64,000 nucleotides of DNA from Megamerina dolium (GCA_963854835.1 OY978530.1:39516251-39580250); one strand, 5' to 3'; shown: positions 21,674 through 33,362, numbered from the stretch's first letter. The notes: generated by a model from the sequence alone, not told the origin. Made by a program: numbers and translations.

Positions 21674-23460
21674 AAGAAAAACTCTGTTCAGCACCAGTAT
21701 TAGCGTATCCAGTACCTGGTCAAAAGTTTGTGTTAGACACAGATGAGAGTGGCTATGGAATAGGTGGTGTGCTCTCTCAGATCATAGATGGGCAAGAAAA
21801 AGTAATAGCATACTACAGTAAAATCCTGTCGAAGCCAGAAAGAAACTACTGTGTCACTCGAAGAGAGTTGCTCGCAATACTGGAATGTGTAAAGTATTTC
21901 CATAAATACTTGTACGGTCAGTCATTTCATCTACGAACTGACCACGCAGCGCTAAGGTGGTTATTACAATTTAAAAACCCAGAAGGACAATTGGCGCGCT
22001 GGATTGAAAGGCTGCAGAGTTATCATTTTACCATCGAACATCGTAAAGGAGGACATCACGGCAACGCGGATGCTCTATCTCGTCGTCCTTGCAAAATGGA
22101 ATGTAAACATTGTTCCCGAGTGGAAAGCAAGGAGCACATTGTCGACGTACGACTTACAAATATATTGCCGGAGGAGACATGGACCACTGGACGAGTGCAA
22201 GAAGATCAGCGGAACGACCCAGATCTCGTAAAGATTATGGAATACAAGGAGCAGGGCATACGTCCAGATTGGCAAGAAATGGCTAATGAGAGTCCAATAG
22301 CAAAGGCATACTGGGCGCAGTGGCAAAGCCTGCACTTACGAGACGGATGTTTATTCCGAGCATGGGAAAGTGAAGATGGAAAAATCACTTATGATCTGCT
22401 AGTGGTACCCAAGGCAAGAATAAATGAAGTGATTGCTGGATATCACAATGCCTCCAGTGGAGGGCATTTGGGAATCACCAAAACCGTCGAGAAAATAAAG
22501 AAACGATTTTATTGGGTTGGATGCCATGACCATGTCGCTGATTGGATACGGAAGTGTAAGCAATGTGCAATGGCCAAAGGTCCCACTAAGAAAAGTCGTG
22601 GTAAGATGCACCAATACACCGTGGGTGCTCCATTTGAGCGAATTGATATGGACATAGCTGGACCATTTCCAATAAGCAACGCAGGAAACAAGTATGTTCT
22701 GGTGGTTATAGATTACTTCAGTAAATGGCCTGAAGTATACCCCATTCCAAATCAAGAAGCTAGTACAGTTGCGGATGTATTCGTCAACCAATGGGTTACT
22801 CGTTTTGGTGTACCGATGGAGTTACACTCAGACCAAGGTCGAAATTTCGAATCAGTTGTATTCCAAGAGATATGCCGTATGCTATGTATATACAAAACTC
22901 GTACAACACCTTTGCATCCACAATCTGATGGCATGGTAGAACGATTTAACCGTACCTTGGAGGAATATTTGAGAAAAGTCGTAGATAAATACCAAAGAGA
23001 CTGGGATGTACATATACCAATGTTCCTCATGGCATATCGAAGCGCACAACATGATACGACGGCTACTACACCGGCAATGGCAATTTTTGGAAACGAGTTA
23101 AGACTGCCAGCTGATTTAAAATTTAAAGTTGTAACACCAACGAGATCAACCGAAGGAAATTATACTAGCGAAAAGCGGGAACAGTTGGATGAAGTACATC
23201 AGTTCATCAGAGAGCGGTCGCAGATGATAAGCGATAAGATGAAGGCCAGGTATGACTTGAAAGCAAATTCAAAAGGGTTCTATGAAGGAGAGCTTGTAAT
23301 GCTTCATAATCCACAACGAAAGAAAGGCCTGTCCCCTAAACTACGGACCATATGAGATTATAGCAAAGATGACGTAGTGTATCGTATTCAACGTGCCTGG
23401 AATAAAAGAGCAAAGTTTAAAGTAGTGCACTTAGAGCGACTTGCGCCATATCGAGGGGAA
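21674..23460 (+). pseudogene. family 1 Pol, RNase H and integrase part
   Basis: A frame of over 540 codons. RNase H begins with LDTDESGYGIGGVLSQ and contains RRELLAILECVKYF and LRTDHAALRWLL. Integrase has the HHCC region (HNASSGGHLGITK ... CKQC), catalytic Asp in RIDMDIAGPF, Asp in LHSDQGRNFES and Glu in DGMVERFNRTLEE, and a C-terminal GELVMLHNP region. A frameshift near 23345 splits off the last 35 residues (VYRIQRAWNKRAKFKVVHLE). No chromodomain is seen. Confidence 0.92.
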
Positions 23461-23491
23461 GTATAAAAACTTGTTCGGGACGAACAAGGTT

Positions 23492-23504
23492 AAGAGGAGG
23501 GCAG
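23492..23504 (+). promoter_or_regulatory. polypurine tract
   Basis: AAGAGGAGGGCAG directly precedes the right LTR, where plus-strand DNA synthesis is primed. Confidence 0.75.
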
Positions 23505-23941
23505 TGTAACGAGTATCGATAGTTGATTACTCATCACTATTGTGACTGACACTATTGGCAGCATCGAAACGAATGTCAACAAAAAGAAATAAGCGATAAC
23601 CAGAACAAGCCAACGAGAAAGGAAGAGAAGAATCTCGATAACGGAAGATTCTGGGGTGTTGCCAACAGAGTATAAATAGAGCCAGTGTTGAGAAGGAAAA
23701 TCAATCTAATTCCGAACGTGATTGCGAAAACATTGATACAGAGGAAAAAGTTGCAAGTACATTAGAGTGTTATTGTAAATAGTTGATTATAAACAGAGTT
23801 GATTGTAAATAGTGTTTATTAAATAAATTGTTGCTGTATATAGTTGTATAAAATAAGTGTTGCAGTTATTATTAACAGAATCCAGTGATCGAACAAGGTA
23901 ATTCAAATAGAATTAAACGCTCACAGAATAAAAACGTAACA
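23505..23941 (+). repeat. family 1 LTR, copy B right
   Basis: Nearly identical to 18059-18495; the differences I noted are at the CTAG/CTCG, GATGG/GAAGG and GGCAA/GGAAA positions. Followed by ATAT. Confidence 0.96.
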
Positions 23942-23945
23942 ATAT

Positions 23946-25050
23946 CTATGTAGTGAATAGATAAAATAACCGTCTTTATAATGTGTAAAGCAGCAGCAGC
24001 TGCAAGCTGGTTGGCTGGCTTACCTTATGGACTCTTACATTTAAAAGTAGCATTTTCTTCTGATATTCATGTTCTATATTACTGAGAAATTTCATTTTAA
24101 TGCAAAGTATATATATGGATGTGTAATTTTAAAACGAAACAAATATCGTATATATATACAATTATTTATTACTACTACTATGGTATACTTGTATACTGTT
24201 TTCAGAAAATTTATTTTACACACAAGTATCTTTCGATTCTCAATGCATATTTAATTTATCAAAATAGAAATCTAATAATATTGATATATGTATATATTCA
24301 TTCATTTATATTAGGATATTTAGATACATGTAATTTGTGTAGCAAACAAAAATAATAATTATTATTATTATATTATTCTTATTTATTTTTACATTATTAT
24401 ATTATATTATATATATTATTTAAGTCTCGTATTACATCACATATTGTAGGGCCAGCCACATCCATTGTTTATAGTGACTCCCATACAGAATATCTGAATT
24501 TCTTTTAAATTGAGATAGCTACAGTTTCTGCAATCTTCTGTCTTGAACAATCATAAATATTACTTAGGTTAATAAGGTAGTTGGACATAATCTGGCTAAA
24601 AATCAACGCCCCCTTCTTAATGGGGCTACCCTACAAAGTTGCGAAAATTAAAAAAAATTTAAACCGCTATAACTTACGAACTATTCAACGTAGAACAACC
24701 AAATTTAAGGTGTGGATTAATATTGAAAAATTAATTGGATTTACTGGAAAGAGGTAAGTCACACCCACTTTTTATATAGCTCCCATACTAAGCCTCGGAA
24801 TTATCTTAGAAACCTCCTTTAAATTATCCCTTTTAGAACCCTCATAATATACAAAGTACTGAGGCGGCCTAATGTGGTATTTATTATAATACTAGTATAT
24901 TATAGAAGAGAGCGAGAATAAGAGATTGACTTAGGCGAAGCCAATGTAAAGGGTTATCCATTTTGCGGTTTCAAAAGTAAATGTAAATAAACCACATATA
25001 AAATATTTTTTATCATGATATTTCTTTTTTATTATAAAGTTCGAACGTTG
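23946..25050. other. intervening AT-rich sequence, no gene seen
   Basis: Holds an ATT/TTA-rich microsatellite at about 24355-24422. Near 24955-24990 is GGGTTATCCATTTTGCGG, which could be the outer end of the transposase element that follows, but no inverted partner was found. No coding pattern. Confidence 0.55.
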
Positions 25051-25053
25051 ACA

Positions 25054-25517
25054 TTATGTGTGAAATACTACATCATTTAAATGACCACCACGCGAATTGT
25101 TGCAAGCATCGATTCTTTTGAGGTAATTTTCGACCACTTTTTGACACATATTGGGCGGTATCTCAGCCATAACGTGACGAATGTTGGTTTTTAGGTGCTC
25201 AAGAGTTAAAGGTTTATCTGCATATACACGGTCTTTCGCGTAGCCCCACAAAAAAAAAGTCAAGCGGTGTCAAATCGCATGATCTTGGTGGCCACTTGAT
25301 ATCGCCACGACGAGAAATTACGCGGCCAGAAAATTTCTCTTGCAATAAAGCCATATTCGCTCGAGTTGTGTGGCATGTGGCACCGTCTTGTTGAAACCAC
25401 ATATTCTCTAAGTCGTATTCTTCAATAGCAGGCAAAAAAAAGTCGGTTATCATATGACCATAACGCTCCTAATTGACGGTGACAGTCGTTCCATCGTCGT
25501 TTTCGAAGAAGTAAGGT
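25054..25517 (-). pseudogene. Tc1/mariner-superfamily (DDE_3) transposase, C-terminal half
   Basis: Read on the minus strand from 25517: FFENDDGTTVTVN, a stop, then MITDFFLPAIEEYDLENMWFQ, QDGATCHTTRANMALLQEKF with the second catalytic Asp, and VISRRGDIKWPPRSCDLTPLDFF with the third acidic position. After a one-base shift comes LWGYAKDRVYADKPLTLEHL and the end GGHLNDVVFHT. The N-terminal half lies at 28887-29220; an RTE element splits them. Stops and a frameshift make it inactive. Confidence 0.85.
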
Positions 25518-28500
25518 GGTCTGGTGGTGTTTTCGCAAGGTAACGTGTCTAACTGCCTCAACCAGGTGGGGCTAGCGCAATCCTTGTTGAACTCATCGCA
25601 AGTCAACTCACTGGCTGTCATGTAGTTTGATCTGAGCGCTATGTGATGATACCTTTATTTGTTAATGAGGGGTAGTCATATAGCTTGCTCTGCTTACTCT
25701 GTGATGGCGCTTTCATTATTATTAATGGGGGCCCTCCATGTGGCGACCACCGGGCAACGTCTTCCTGGCACCCGCTGGGAGGCGGCTGAAGTGAGTGGCG
25801 AAAATCTCCTCGGTTAGAGGTTGTGCGTTGGGTTTGGGACCCGCCACATAAAAAACCCCTCCAATGAAAAAAACTAAAATGCCTCGGATAAGGACTACCG
25901 CTTTTGTTGATGACCCCCGCAAACGAAAAAAGGACAATGATTTACGGATATGCACCTGGAATGTCCGATCCCTTTATAGGGAGGGTGCCTCTATCCAGCT
26001 GGTTGATGTCCTCGAAAAATACAGAGCTGACATCACCGCTCTCCAGGAAATGCGATGGACAGGACAGGGCTGCTCCAAAAGAGCGTCCTGTGACATCTAC
26101 TACAGTTGCCATGCTGAAAGGCACGAATTAGGATGTGGATTTTTGGTCAGAAAGAGACTACGACATCTTGTCTCACAGTTCACGCCTGTGAACGAACGGC
26201 TGGCCACAATCCGCATCAAGGCAAAATTTTTCAACATCAGCCTTATATGTGCCCACGCTCCGACGGATGAGAAGGACAATGTGACCAAGGAGAGCTTCTT
26301 TCAGGGCCTCGAAGAAGCTTATGACCGCTGCCCCCGCCACGATATCAAAATCGTGCTTGGCGACTTTAATGCCAGGGTGGGCAAGGAAGGTACCTTTGGT
26401 CCAACTGTCGGAAAATTCAGCCTCCACCAAAACACCTCCGATAACGGAATGAGGCTGATCGACTTCGCCGCAGCACGAAACATGGTAATTGGTGGTACCA
26501 GATTCCAGCATCTCGACATCCACAAAGCGACATGGCTGTCTCCAGATCATCGTACAAGAAACCAAATTGATCATGTGTTGATTGACGGAAGGCATGCTTC
26601 CAGTGTGATGGACGTGAAATCGATCCGTGGTGCCAACATCGACTCGGATCACTACCTTGTTGCAGCTAAGGTGCGCACACGCCTATGTGTCGCAAATAAC
26701 AAGAGAAGTCCCACACAGAGAAAGCTCGACGTCAGTAAGCTGCAATCACCAGAGACAGCAGATGCATTTTCCACTCGACTATCGGATCTGCTTATGCAGA
26801 ACACTCCCCCACTTGATGATACATGCGCACGGTGGACACATATATCCCACTCCATGACTACTGCTGCCGAGGAGGTAATCGGTTACTACCGGCCTCTGAG
26901 GAATGAGTGGTATGATCAGGAGTGTCGCGACGCTACCGCAGAGAAAGACGCCGCCTACAGAAAAACCCTGCGTGCAGGCGTAACGCGAGCTGTTAAGGAG
27001 CGGTATAGAGAGAAAAGGAGTGCAGAGAGACGTCTTTTCAGGCGCAAGAAGAGGGAGTTGGAAAGACGCGAGTGTGAGGAGATAGAGATGTGCACCGACA
27101 AGAATGAGACTCGAAAATTCTTAGAAAAGATCAAGCGCCTGAGTGGAGGTTTAAATTCCGGAGCCTCTTCTTGTCGTGATGGAAATGGGAATCTGGTTAC
27201 GGATGTCCAGAGTGTACTGAGCCTATGGAGGGAACACTTCTCCACGTTACTGAATGGCGATGCTACGAACAATTCCGCCAGTGGAGGAGAATGCCCGATA
27301 ACCCCAATTACAGATGATGGTGTTGATGTTCCACCACCCGACTATGACGAGGTTGAAACGGCCATTTTAAGGCTGAAGAACAACAAAGCTGCAGGTGCTG
27401 ATGGCCTGCCTGCCGAGTTGTTTAAGACCGGAGGCGATGAGCTGCTCACCCGCATGCACCAGCTCATAAGCAGAATATGGTCGGATGAAAGCATGCCTGA
27501 TGATTGGAGGCTCAGTGTTCTCTGTCCTGTACATAAAAAAGGAGACCCCACAATTTGCGCCAACTACCGTGGAATAAGTCTCCTGAGCATCGCGTACAAG
27601 GTTCTATCGAGCGTACTGTGTGAAAGATTGAAGCCTATGCTCAGCAACCTGATTGGACCTTATCAGTGTGGCTTCAGACCTGGTAAATCCACCATCGACC
27701 AGATTTTCACACTGCGCCAAATCCTGGAGAAGACCCAAGAAAAACAGATCGACACACACCACCTATTTGTTGATTATAAAGCCGCTTTCGACAGTCCGGT
27801 AAGGGATTACCTCTACGCAACAATGTCTGAGTTCGGTATTCCTGCAAAGCTCATTCGACTTTGTAGAATGACACTGCATAACTCCCGTTGTGCAGTGAAA
27901 ATTGGGAAGGACCTCTCCGCACCGTTTAATACCGAACGGGGTTTCAGACAAGGTGATTCGTTATCGTGCGACTTCTTCAATCTTATTATGGAGAAAATAA
28001 TACGAGCTGCTGATCTACGACATAATGGCACTATCTTCAACAAAAGTGTCATGCTGTTAGCGTATGCCGACGATATTGACATAATCGGCATGAACACGCG
28101 AGCAGTCAGTGCAGCATTCTCAGAGTTGGAAAGAGAGTCGCGTCGGATGGGTCTCACGGTGAACGAGGGCAAGACGAAGTATCTAGTGTCAACAAACAAA
28201 GAGTCCCGGCGTCTTGGACAGCACGTCACTGTTGACAACTACGCTTTTGAAGTAGTAAGGGACTTTGTCTATCTTGGAACCAGCATTAACAGCAGTAATG
28301 ACGTCAGCTTGGAGATCATGCGTAGGATAACTCTTGCTAACAGGTGTTACTTTGGGCTGAGTAAGCAATTGAGAAGTCGAGCCCTCTCTCGAAGAACGAA
28401 AACTACACTCTACAAGTCTCTCATCATGCCTGTCCTAACATATGGCGCTGAAGCCTGGACAATTTCCACCTCGGATGAGCGAATACTTGGAGTTTTCGAG

Positions 28501-28886
28501 AGAAAAGTCCTACGCAAGATCTTTGGACCTATTTGCGTTGGTGGCGAGTACCGAATAAGGTACAACCATGAGCTGTACGAGCTGTATGCCGATATTGACA
28601 TAGTAAAGCGCATCAAAATCCAGCGGCTGCGCTGGCTAGGTCATGTCGAGCGAATGGAAGAACACGCTCCAGCTAAGAAGGTGTTATATTCGGAACCCGC
28701 TGGAGGACGACGCAAAAGAGGAAGACCAAACCTCCGGTGGAAAGACCAAGTACTGGAGAACCTGACGGCGCTTGGAATTTCTAACTGGCGCCAGCTAGCG
28801 AAGAACAGAGATGGCTGGCGAAGCATGTTATTTTCGGCCTAAATCGATATTCGGTTGTTATGGCCACATAAGTAAGTAAGTAAGGT
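25518..28886 (+). mobile_element. RTE-clade non-LTR retrotransposon, full length
   Basis: Inserted in the DDE transposase pseudogene. The host sequence AAGTAAGGT occurs at 25509-25517 and again at 28878-28886, so it is the target duplication (its left part is ambiguous because the element tail is itself AAGT repeats). The element has a 5' UTR of about 345 bp, one ORF, a 3' UTR of about 28 bp and an (AAGT)n tail. Fragments of the same family occur at 3610, 12840, 47438 and 60878. Confidence 0.93.
25864..28842 (+). CDS. RTE endonuclease-reverse transcriptase
   Basis: An uninterrupted 992-codon ORF of the usual RTE size. The AP-endonuclease domain has RICTWNVRSL (about residue 28), ALQEMRWTG (about 60), LGDFNARVG (about 165) and DSDHYLVAAK (about 262). 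RT motifs are LRLKNNKAAGADGLPAELFK, ANYRGISLLSIAYKVLS, FVDYKAAFDSP, GFRQGDSLSCDFFNLIM and the catalytic YADD near 733. The C-terminus has TYGAEAWT and RIKIQRLRWLGHVERM, typical of RTE and often mis-annotated as craniofacial development protein 2-like. It nicks the target and copies its RNA there. ATG 25864 is followed by a second in-frame ATG at 25879; I cannot decide between them. Confidence 0.95.
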   Translation: MKKTKMPRIRTTAFVDDPRKRKKDNDLRICTWNVRSLYREGASIQLVDVLEKYRADITALQEMRWTGQGCSKRASCDIYYSCHAERHELGCGFLVRKRLRHLVSQFTPVNERLATIRIKAKFFNISLICAHAPTDEKDNVTKESFFQGLEEAYDRCPRHDIKIVLGDFNARVGKEGTFGPTVGKFSLHQNTSDNGMRLIDFAAARNMVIGGTRFQHLDIHKATWLSPDHRTRNQIDHVLIDGRHASSVMDVKSIRGANIDSDHYLVAAKVRTRLCVANNKRSPTQRKLDVSKLQSPETADAFSTRLSDLLMQNTPPLDDTCARWTHISHSMTTAAEEVIGYYRPLRNEWYDQECRDATAEKDAAYRKTLRAGVTRAVKERYREKRSAERRLFRRKKRELERRECEEIEMCTDKNETRKFLEKIKRLSGGLNSGASSCRDGNGNLVTDVQSVLSLWREHFSTLLNGDATNNSASGGECPITPITDDGVDVPPPDYDEVETAILRLKNNKAAGADGLPAELFKTGGDELLTRMHQLISRIWSDESMPDDWRLSVLCPVHKKGDPTICANYRGISLLSIAYKVLSSVLCERLKPMLSNLIGPYQCGFRPGKSTIDQIFTLRQILEKTQEKQIDTHHLFVDYKAAFDSPVRDYLYATMSEFGIPAKLIRLCRMTLHNSRCAVKIGKDLSAPFNTERGFRQGDSLSCDFFNLIMEKIIRAADLRHNGTIFNKSVMLLAYADDIDIIGMNTRAVSAAFSELERESRRMGLTVNEGKTKYLVSTNKESRRLGQHVTVDNYAFEVVRDFVYLGTSINSSNDVSLEIMRRITLANRCYFGLSKQLRSRALSRRTKTTLYKSLIMPVLTYGAEAWTISTSDERILGVFERKVLRKIFGPICVGGEYRIRYNHELYELYADIDIVKRIKIQRLRWLGHVERMEEHAPAKKVLYSEPAGGRRKRGRPNLRWKDQVLENLTALGISNWRQLAKNRDGWRSMLFSA

Positions 28887-29260
28887 CCAATCACACCTCC
28901 GGACCAAAGAGCGCACCAAGCAGTGACTTTTTGTGGGTGTAGTGGCCTCTCTTCAATTACTTGAGGATTCTCAGAACCCCAAATACGACAATTTTGTTTG
29001 TTAACATACCCACCGAGTGAGAAATGTGCTTCGTTGCTGAAGAAAATTTTGTTCGAAAAATCGCCGTCCACCGCCTGTTGTTCAAGCACCCATTCGACGT
29101 ATCTACGACGTTGTGAATGGTCAGCTGGCTTCAGTTGTTGTGTGAGCTGGATTTTATATGGATGTAGGTGTAGATCCAAATGCAAAATACGCCATGCTAC
29201 TGATTCTGTCCGCTACGGGCTACGGTACCGTCACCGTCATACGGTGGTGAGTTTTCGTTA
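28887..29260 (-). pseudogene. Tc1/mariner-superfamily (DDE_3) transposase, N-terminal half
   Basis: Minus-strand translation gives RILHLDLHLHPYKIQLTQQL, then KIFFSNEAHFSLGGYVNKQN (the first catalytic Asp, usually FSDEAHF, is Asn here) and VTAWCALWSGGVIGP up to the RTE junction. The helix-turn-helix N-terminus is missing or decayed beyond about 29220. It is one gene with 25054-25517. Confidence 0.85.
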
Positions 29261-31050
29261 AAACGACATTCCCATAAGATAGGTCGTGTCAGCTGACACG
29301 TTCTACGTTTTTACGTTCGTGGCTAGTTGCAGCATTACACATTACTATGATAAGTGCGGAGATTAAGAGAACTGATCAATATGTAAGCATGTTTATTGAA
29401 TTCTATAGAGTGTTCAATACAGAGTGCTTGTAATAATTACACGGTACGTTCTACTGTGTCAATTCGTAAATTCACGAGAAGTAGCTAAACTCATAGTTAG
29501 TAAGACGATAGCGAAAATTGAGAACGATATTATACATATGTATGTACGTATGTACATACACACCTGATCATTTTTGGTTTGTATTGGGAATAAACAAACC
29601 AAAACCAAAAACAGCTGACTGTTTTTTTTCGAATTGTTATCAAATGATGTGAAATGACCTATCAAAGGTTTTAGCCAATATGTATGCACTCTATATATGT
29701 ATGTCAGAGGCAAATTAACGAGTACGTAGTAAAACAAAAAATTTCCTTTTCCGCCCAAGAGTTAAAAATAAATGTACAACGACGCAGTTGAGTATTATTT
29801 TCTTTTATATTTCTTTTAAGTATTAAAAAATATATACGTAAATATTTATATGACCAGGTGTAGCGGAATATTTTCAAAGTTCAAGTGGTATATTCTATTG
29901 CCGTAGGCAAAAACAAATACGAATCAGCTAGAATAGTCTGAATTGTATGAAAGTGTATTGAATAAAGCCAAAATGGGTAGCCAATTTGTGCACCACTTTT
30001 ATACCTTGAATATACTGCACTTTCACTTTTTTTACATTACTGGAAAGATCTTAATAATCGATGCGAGCCGATCCGGCTCGAAGGACCAAAAAATGTGTAT
30101 GTGGGTAGTTATTGCCGGTGGGGCACCTAATGGCTAGGCTTCCTGGTGACGTTGTTGTCGATGTTCCGCTGCAGTTGTTGTTAGCTGGCATATGTCGATG
30201 ATGCCACATTTGCACACACTCCTTTTAATTTTTCTTTATATTCATATTTTTATTGTATTTTTGTTTGTTTTTATTATCTATTTCTTTGTTCACAATTCTG
30301 TATATATTTTCGTTTTGCAGTTCTGCTTTTAGTGTAGTTTATACCGTGGTTTATATTATTTTTACCCTATTTACACTTGTTATAATTTTATTTAATAAAA
30401 ACAAGAATCGAGAAAAGCGACTTCCGTACATGATCAGCCAAGCGACATATTTACATGTGCTTGCCCAGTTAGGATCACTATTGAAGCGTCGTTTTTCAGT
30501 TGTAAGAATATTGCAACAACGACCCGTTGGGTGATTTAATACCAACGAGTTCTCTTTTGAAGCAGATCCATCTACGGTGAGCGCCAATAAGAGTTCTTGC
30601 CCTAAAGTGAACCCAGATACGTGTGCTTCGGGTAGTCGACTGCGAGACTTCCGCTCTGCCTAAGTAGCCACTGTAACCACTTAAAATCCAGGGGCAACCA
30701 GCTATAGCGCTGGTTCCTCCTACATTTCATTCCTTGTCTCCTTTTGCTTGCGTATGATATGAATAGGGTAGCTTTATTAATTTGTAGCCTCAATTGAATA
30801 ATTCCATTATAACGAATAGGATATTGTCATTAATTTGTAGTTTCGATTGAATAATTCGTCTGTACTTAAAATCCTCTTTTTCTTTCGCTTTAATTGTAAA
30901 ACTTTATTTTGTAAACAAAATAAACGAAAATAATAACAAAAAGTATGAATTTTACCGCGAAAGGTATATCATCCGAGCCGAACACTCTAGTGTCGGTAAT
31001 ATTACTGTCAATTTGACAGTAAGTGTGTAATTCGGTTTTCCTCCTTCAAC
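29261..31050. other. intervening sequence with a tRNA-Tyr primer-site motif
   Basis: No coding pattern. At 30071-30088 is ATCCGGCTCGAAGGACCA, identical to the minus-strand primer site of the Pao-type element at 62630-62647. The next 100 bases are loosely similar to that element's LTR end, so this may be a decayed relative. The remainder is AT-rich. Confidence 0.55.
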
Positions 31051-31241
31051 AAGAGTTTTTCGCTGCCCTCCTGTTTTTCCTGGCTAAAAGGCAACCTAAA
31101 AACCGTACAGCACTTAAAACTGCTATATTGGAAGAGTGGCAAAATATACCGAGCAATTATGACCTAAAAAAGTTGGTTTATTCTATGAATAAACGGCTAC
31201 AATCCGTGATAGATGCTAAAGGTGGCCATACTAAATACTAA
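31051..31241 (+). pseudogene. Tc1-like transposase, C-terminal end
   Basis: The last 60 codons end with EEWQNIPSNYDLKKLVYSMN followed by RLQSVIDAKGGHTKY and a stop, the standard C-terminus of Tc1-family transposases. The catalytic domain upstream is missing or unrecognisable. No terminal inverted repeat was found. Confidence 0.8.
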
Positions 31242-31774
31242 ATATTTTACTTGATCAAATTTTAACTAATAAATATTATAAAAAAAACTTTGTATCGTTT
31301 GTGAAAAGAGTTTCTTGACACTTGTAAAATTGAGTAAAATTTCTTTTTGTTGCATTTTTCTTTTCTTTTGCGTAGAACTTGCAATTTTTTTTTTCATGAA
31401 TCTTTTATAAATACTGTAAATATCTATAACTAATAAAAAAAATGTGTATGTGGAAATAAAAGTTAATGTTTTTTGCTAAGAAAGTTGAAAATTTGAATTT
31501 TTTTCAATGTGTAAACTCATCCTTGACATACTGTATCTACTAGTGATGCGTGATTTTTCAGTACCGGTGATTTAACCGCCGTGGTTGGAAAATCGCTATA
31601 GTGATTCCTACTGCTAGTCAACAGTAATAGTGCCTAGTGATTTTTGTACTAGCTTGATATTTCGTTGTGAATAAGAATCGCGATAGCTCTAAAAAATCAC
31701 GGCGATTTAAAAATCGCAATCACTCTTTTTACTGTTATTGAAAAATCGCTGTATAGCTCATAACTAATACCTAC
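31242..31774. other. intervening sequence, no gene seen
   Basis: AT-rich. At 31540-31750 are repeated AGTGATNNGNGATTTTT-like motifs in both orientations, which could be a small decayed foldback element. The last 8 bases (ATACCTAC) form the duplication of the MITE that follows. Confidence 0.5.
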
Positions 31775-32324
31775 TAGAGTGCTGCAGGAATATATTTGTT
31801 TGCATCTTCAAGACACTCTATTGATATTAGAATAGAATCTCTCATTCATTCTCTCTAAGCAAATACGAATTAGAATGAATAAAATAGAAATAGAATGGAA
31901 TGTAGTGTATGTTTCGTTTTCATAGAATGAATAGAATCTCAACATTTGCAAATGAAAGTAAAGTATTTGAGAACACTCCAAACATTCGTTTTGCTTTTCT
32001 ATGTTACATTACAATACATATAAGCAAAAAATACAGTAGATAAGACAACATGACGCGGCAAGGTGCAGTGATACAAATCAGCAGTGCCTGTCATGAACAG
32101 CAACAACAACAACAACGTACAACATACATCGTAACTCGTAGTACTCTCAAATTCTCGTAGTACTCTCAAATATTTCTTGTACAAGAAATTAATGGAGTAT
32201 TCTATTTGCCTAATATTTTACTCTCATTCATTCTCATTCTATTAGATATACTTCGCAAATATTGTATATGTTTTGAGAGTAAAAAGAATCATTCGAAAAT
32301 CAAATACATTCTCGCAGCTCTTTA
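31775..32324. mobile_element. hAT-like MITE (non-autonomous)
   Basis: Imperfect terminal inverted repeats of about 23 bp: TAGAGTGCTGCAGGAATATA at the left and TAAAGAGCTGCGAGAATGTA as the complement of the right end. The flanks are ATACCTAC (31767-31774) and GTACCTAC (32325-32332), an 8-bp duplication with one mismatch. The interior is rich in ATTCATTCTC-type repeats and encodes nothing. An 8-bp duplication points to hAT; the family is not identified. Confidence 0.65.
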
Positions 32325-32555
32325 GTACCTACTATGTCCTCTTCTTCTTCCTTTTTGTTTTAAATTCATCGGAATTCAGCCGCGTCATACCCTGATCAGC
32401 GGAATCTTCTTTGTTGCGTACAGTTACTTTAAATGCTTGTGGCTAGATGTAAATGTACGCTTTTTTTCCACATTTCGCAGTTTTGCAATTCTTATTTTTC
32501 AATTGTTTCTTAATTAAACATTTTTATTTTTCTAAGCTACTATTGTTTCTCACCT

Positions 32556-33362
32556 TGTTGTGTACTATTTTTCCACAGCACTTACTAAGTACTTAGCTCA
32601 CAAGATTAACACCTAGACCTAAGCCCTTAAATATCCCTCGAGTTTAACACACTCGTTGGCTGAAATAAAACAATTATATTTTATTAAGGATACTTGCGGT
32701 TTCTACTTTATTGCTGGTGTTTTACACTTTTACACTAATACTGGAGGGCCTCGTAAGGATTGCAGTATTTACACTTTTCTTAAACTTTACACTAATACTG
32801 GAGGGCCTCGTAAGGATCGCAGTATTTACACTTTTCTTAAAGCTAACACTTCGGTGTAAGACACAACTGAACAACGACTGCCTTCAGTAAGCTGGCAGCT
32901 TATATGCCATTTTTCTAACACTAGCTACATATCAATCTTCCCACATACCAACATAAAACATACAATAATATATTCACACCACTTGTGTGTAAGTTTGTAT
33001 GTGTTTATATACCCGACCGATGCACTCCCCAAGTGTGTAGATTCTACTTGAGAAAGCAACATTTTGATATTCTCACACATGAGTAGACCGCGTGATTTTA
33101 GTTATCATGTATGCTTACGTAAGTGCAGAACTACGAATTGTGTGGGAAAGTGCTTTGTCAGCATTTTCACACCCAGCTGCAACTCAGTTGGCGCAATGTT
33201 CTGATATTTCACAATTATAAGTAATATTAGTATGGATTGTGTATATAACAACTTCGAGAACTGCTGGTATGTGCATTGACAAATATGTAGTTCACAATTT
33301 CGGGAAATATGTCGCGAGGCAAAATATGCATATGTGCATATTTCATATTTTGACTCGCAACA
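32556..33362 (-). repeat. family 2 3' LTR
   Basis: 807 bp, + strand TGTTGTGTAC to GACTCGCAACA. It contains an internal 57-bp tandem duplication (units starting near 32734 and 32791) that is single in the right LTR. A purine tract (complement of 33363-33378, GAGAAGGGAGGGA) lies directly inside it. Confidence 0.92.

Larger units (their letters stand above)
18059..23941 (+). mobile_element. Ty3/gypsy family 1, copy B (nearly complete)
   Basis: Two 437-bp LTRs that differ at about three positions by my reading, flanked by ATAT (18055-18058 and 23942-23945). Order: LTR, primer site, gag, -1 frameshift signal, protease-RT-RNase H-integrase, polypurine tract, LTR. There is no env. The leucine-tRNA primer site and general layout resemble mdg3-type elements; that clade assignment is inference. 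It is recent, but it carries one stop between protease and RT, a small deletion before RNase H and a frameshift near the pol end. Confidence 0.96.

Noticed and set aside
31540..31760. Possible second small foldback element with AGTGATNNGNGATTTTT motifs
   Set aside because: No convincing boundaries or flanking duplication could be fixed.
32731..32850. Repeated units resembling a two-unit CRISPR array
   Set aside because: Simple 57-bp tandem duplication inside an LTR of a eukaryotic element.
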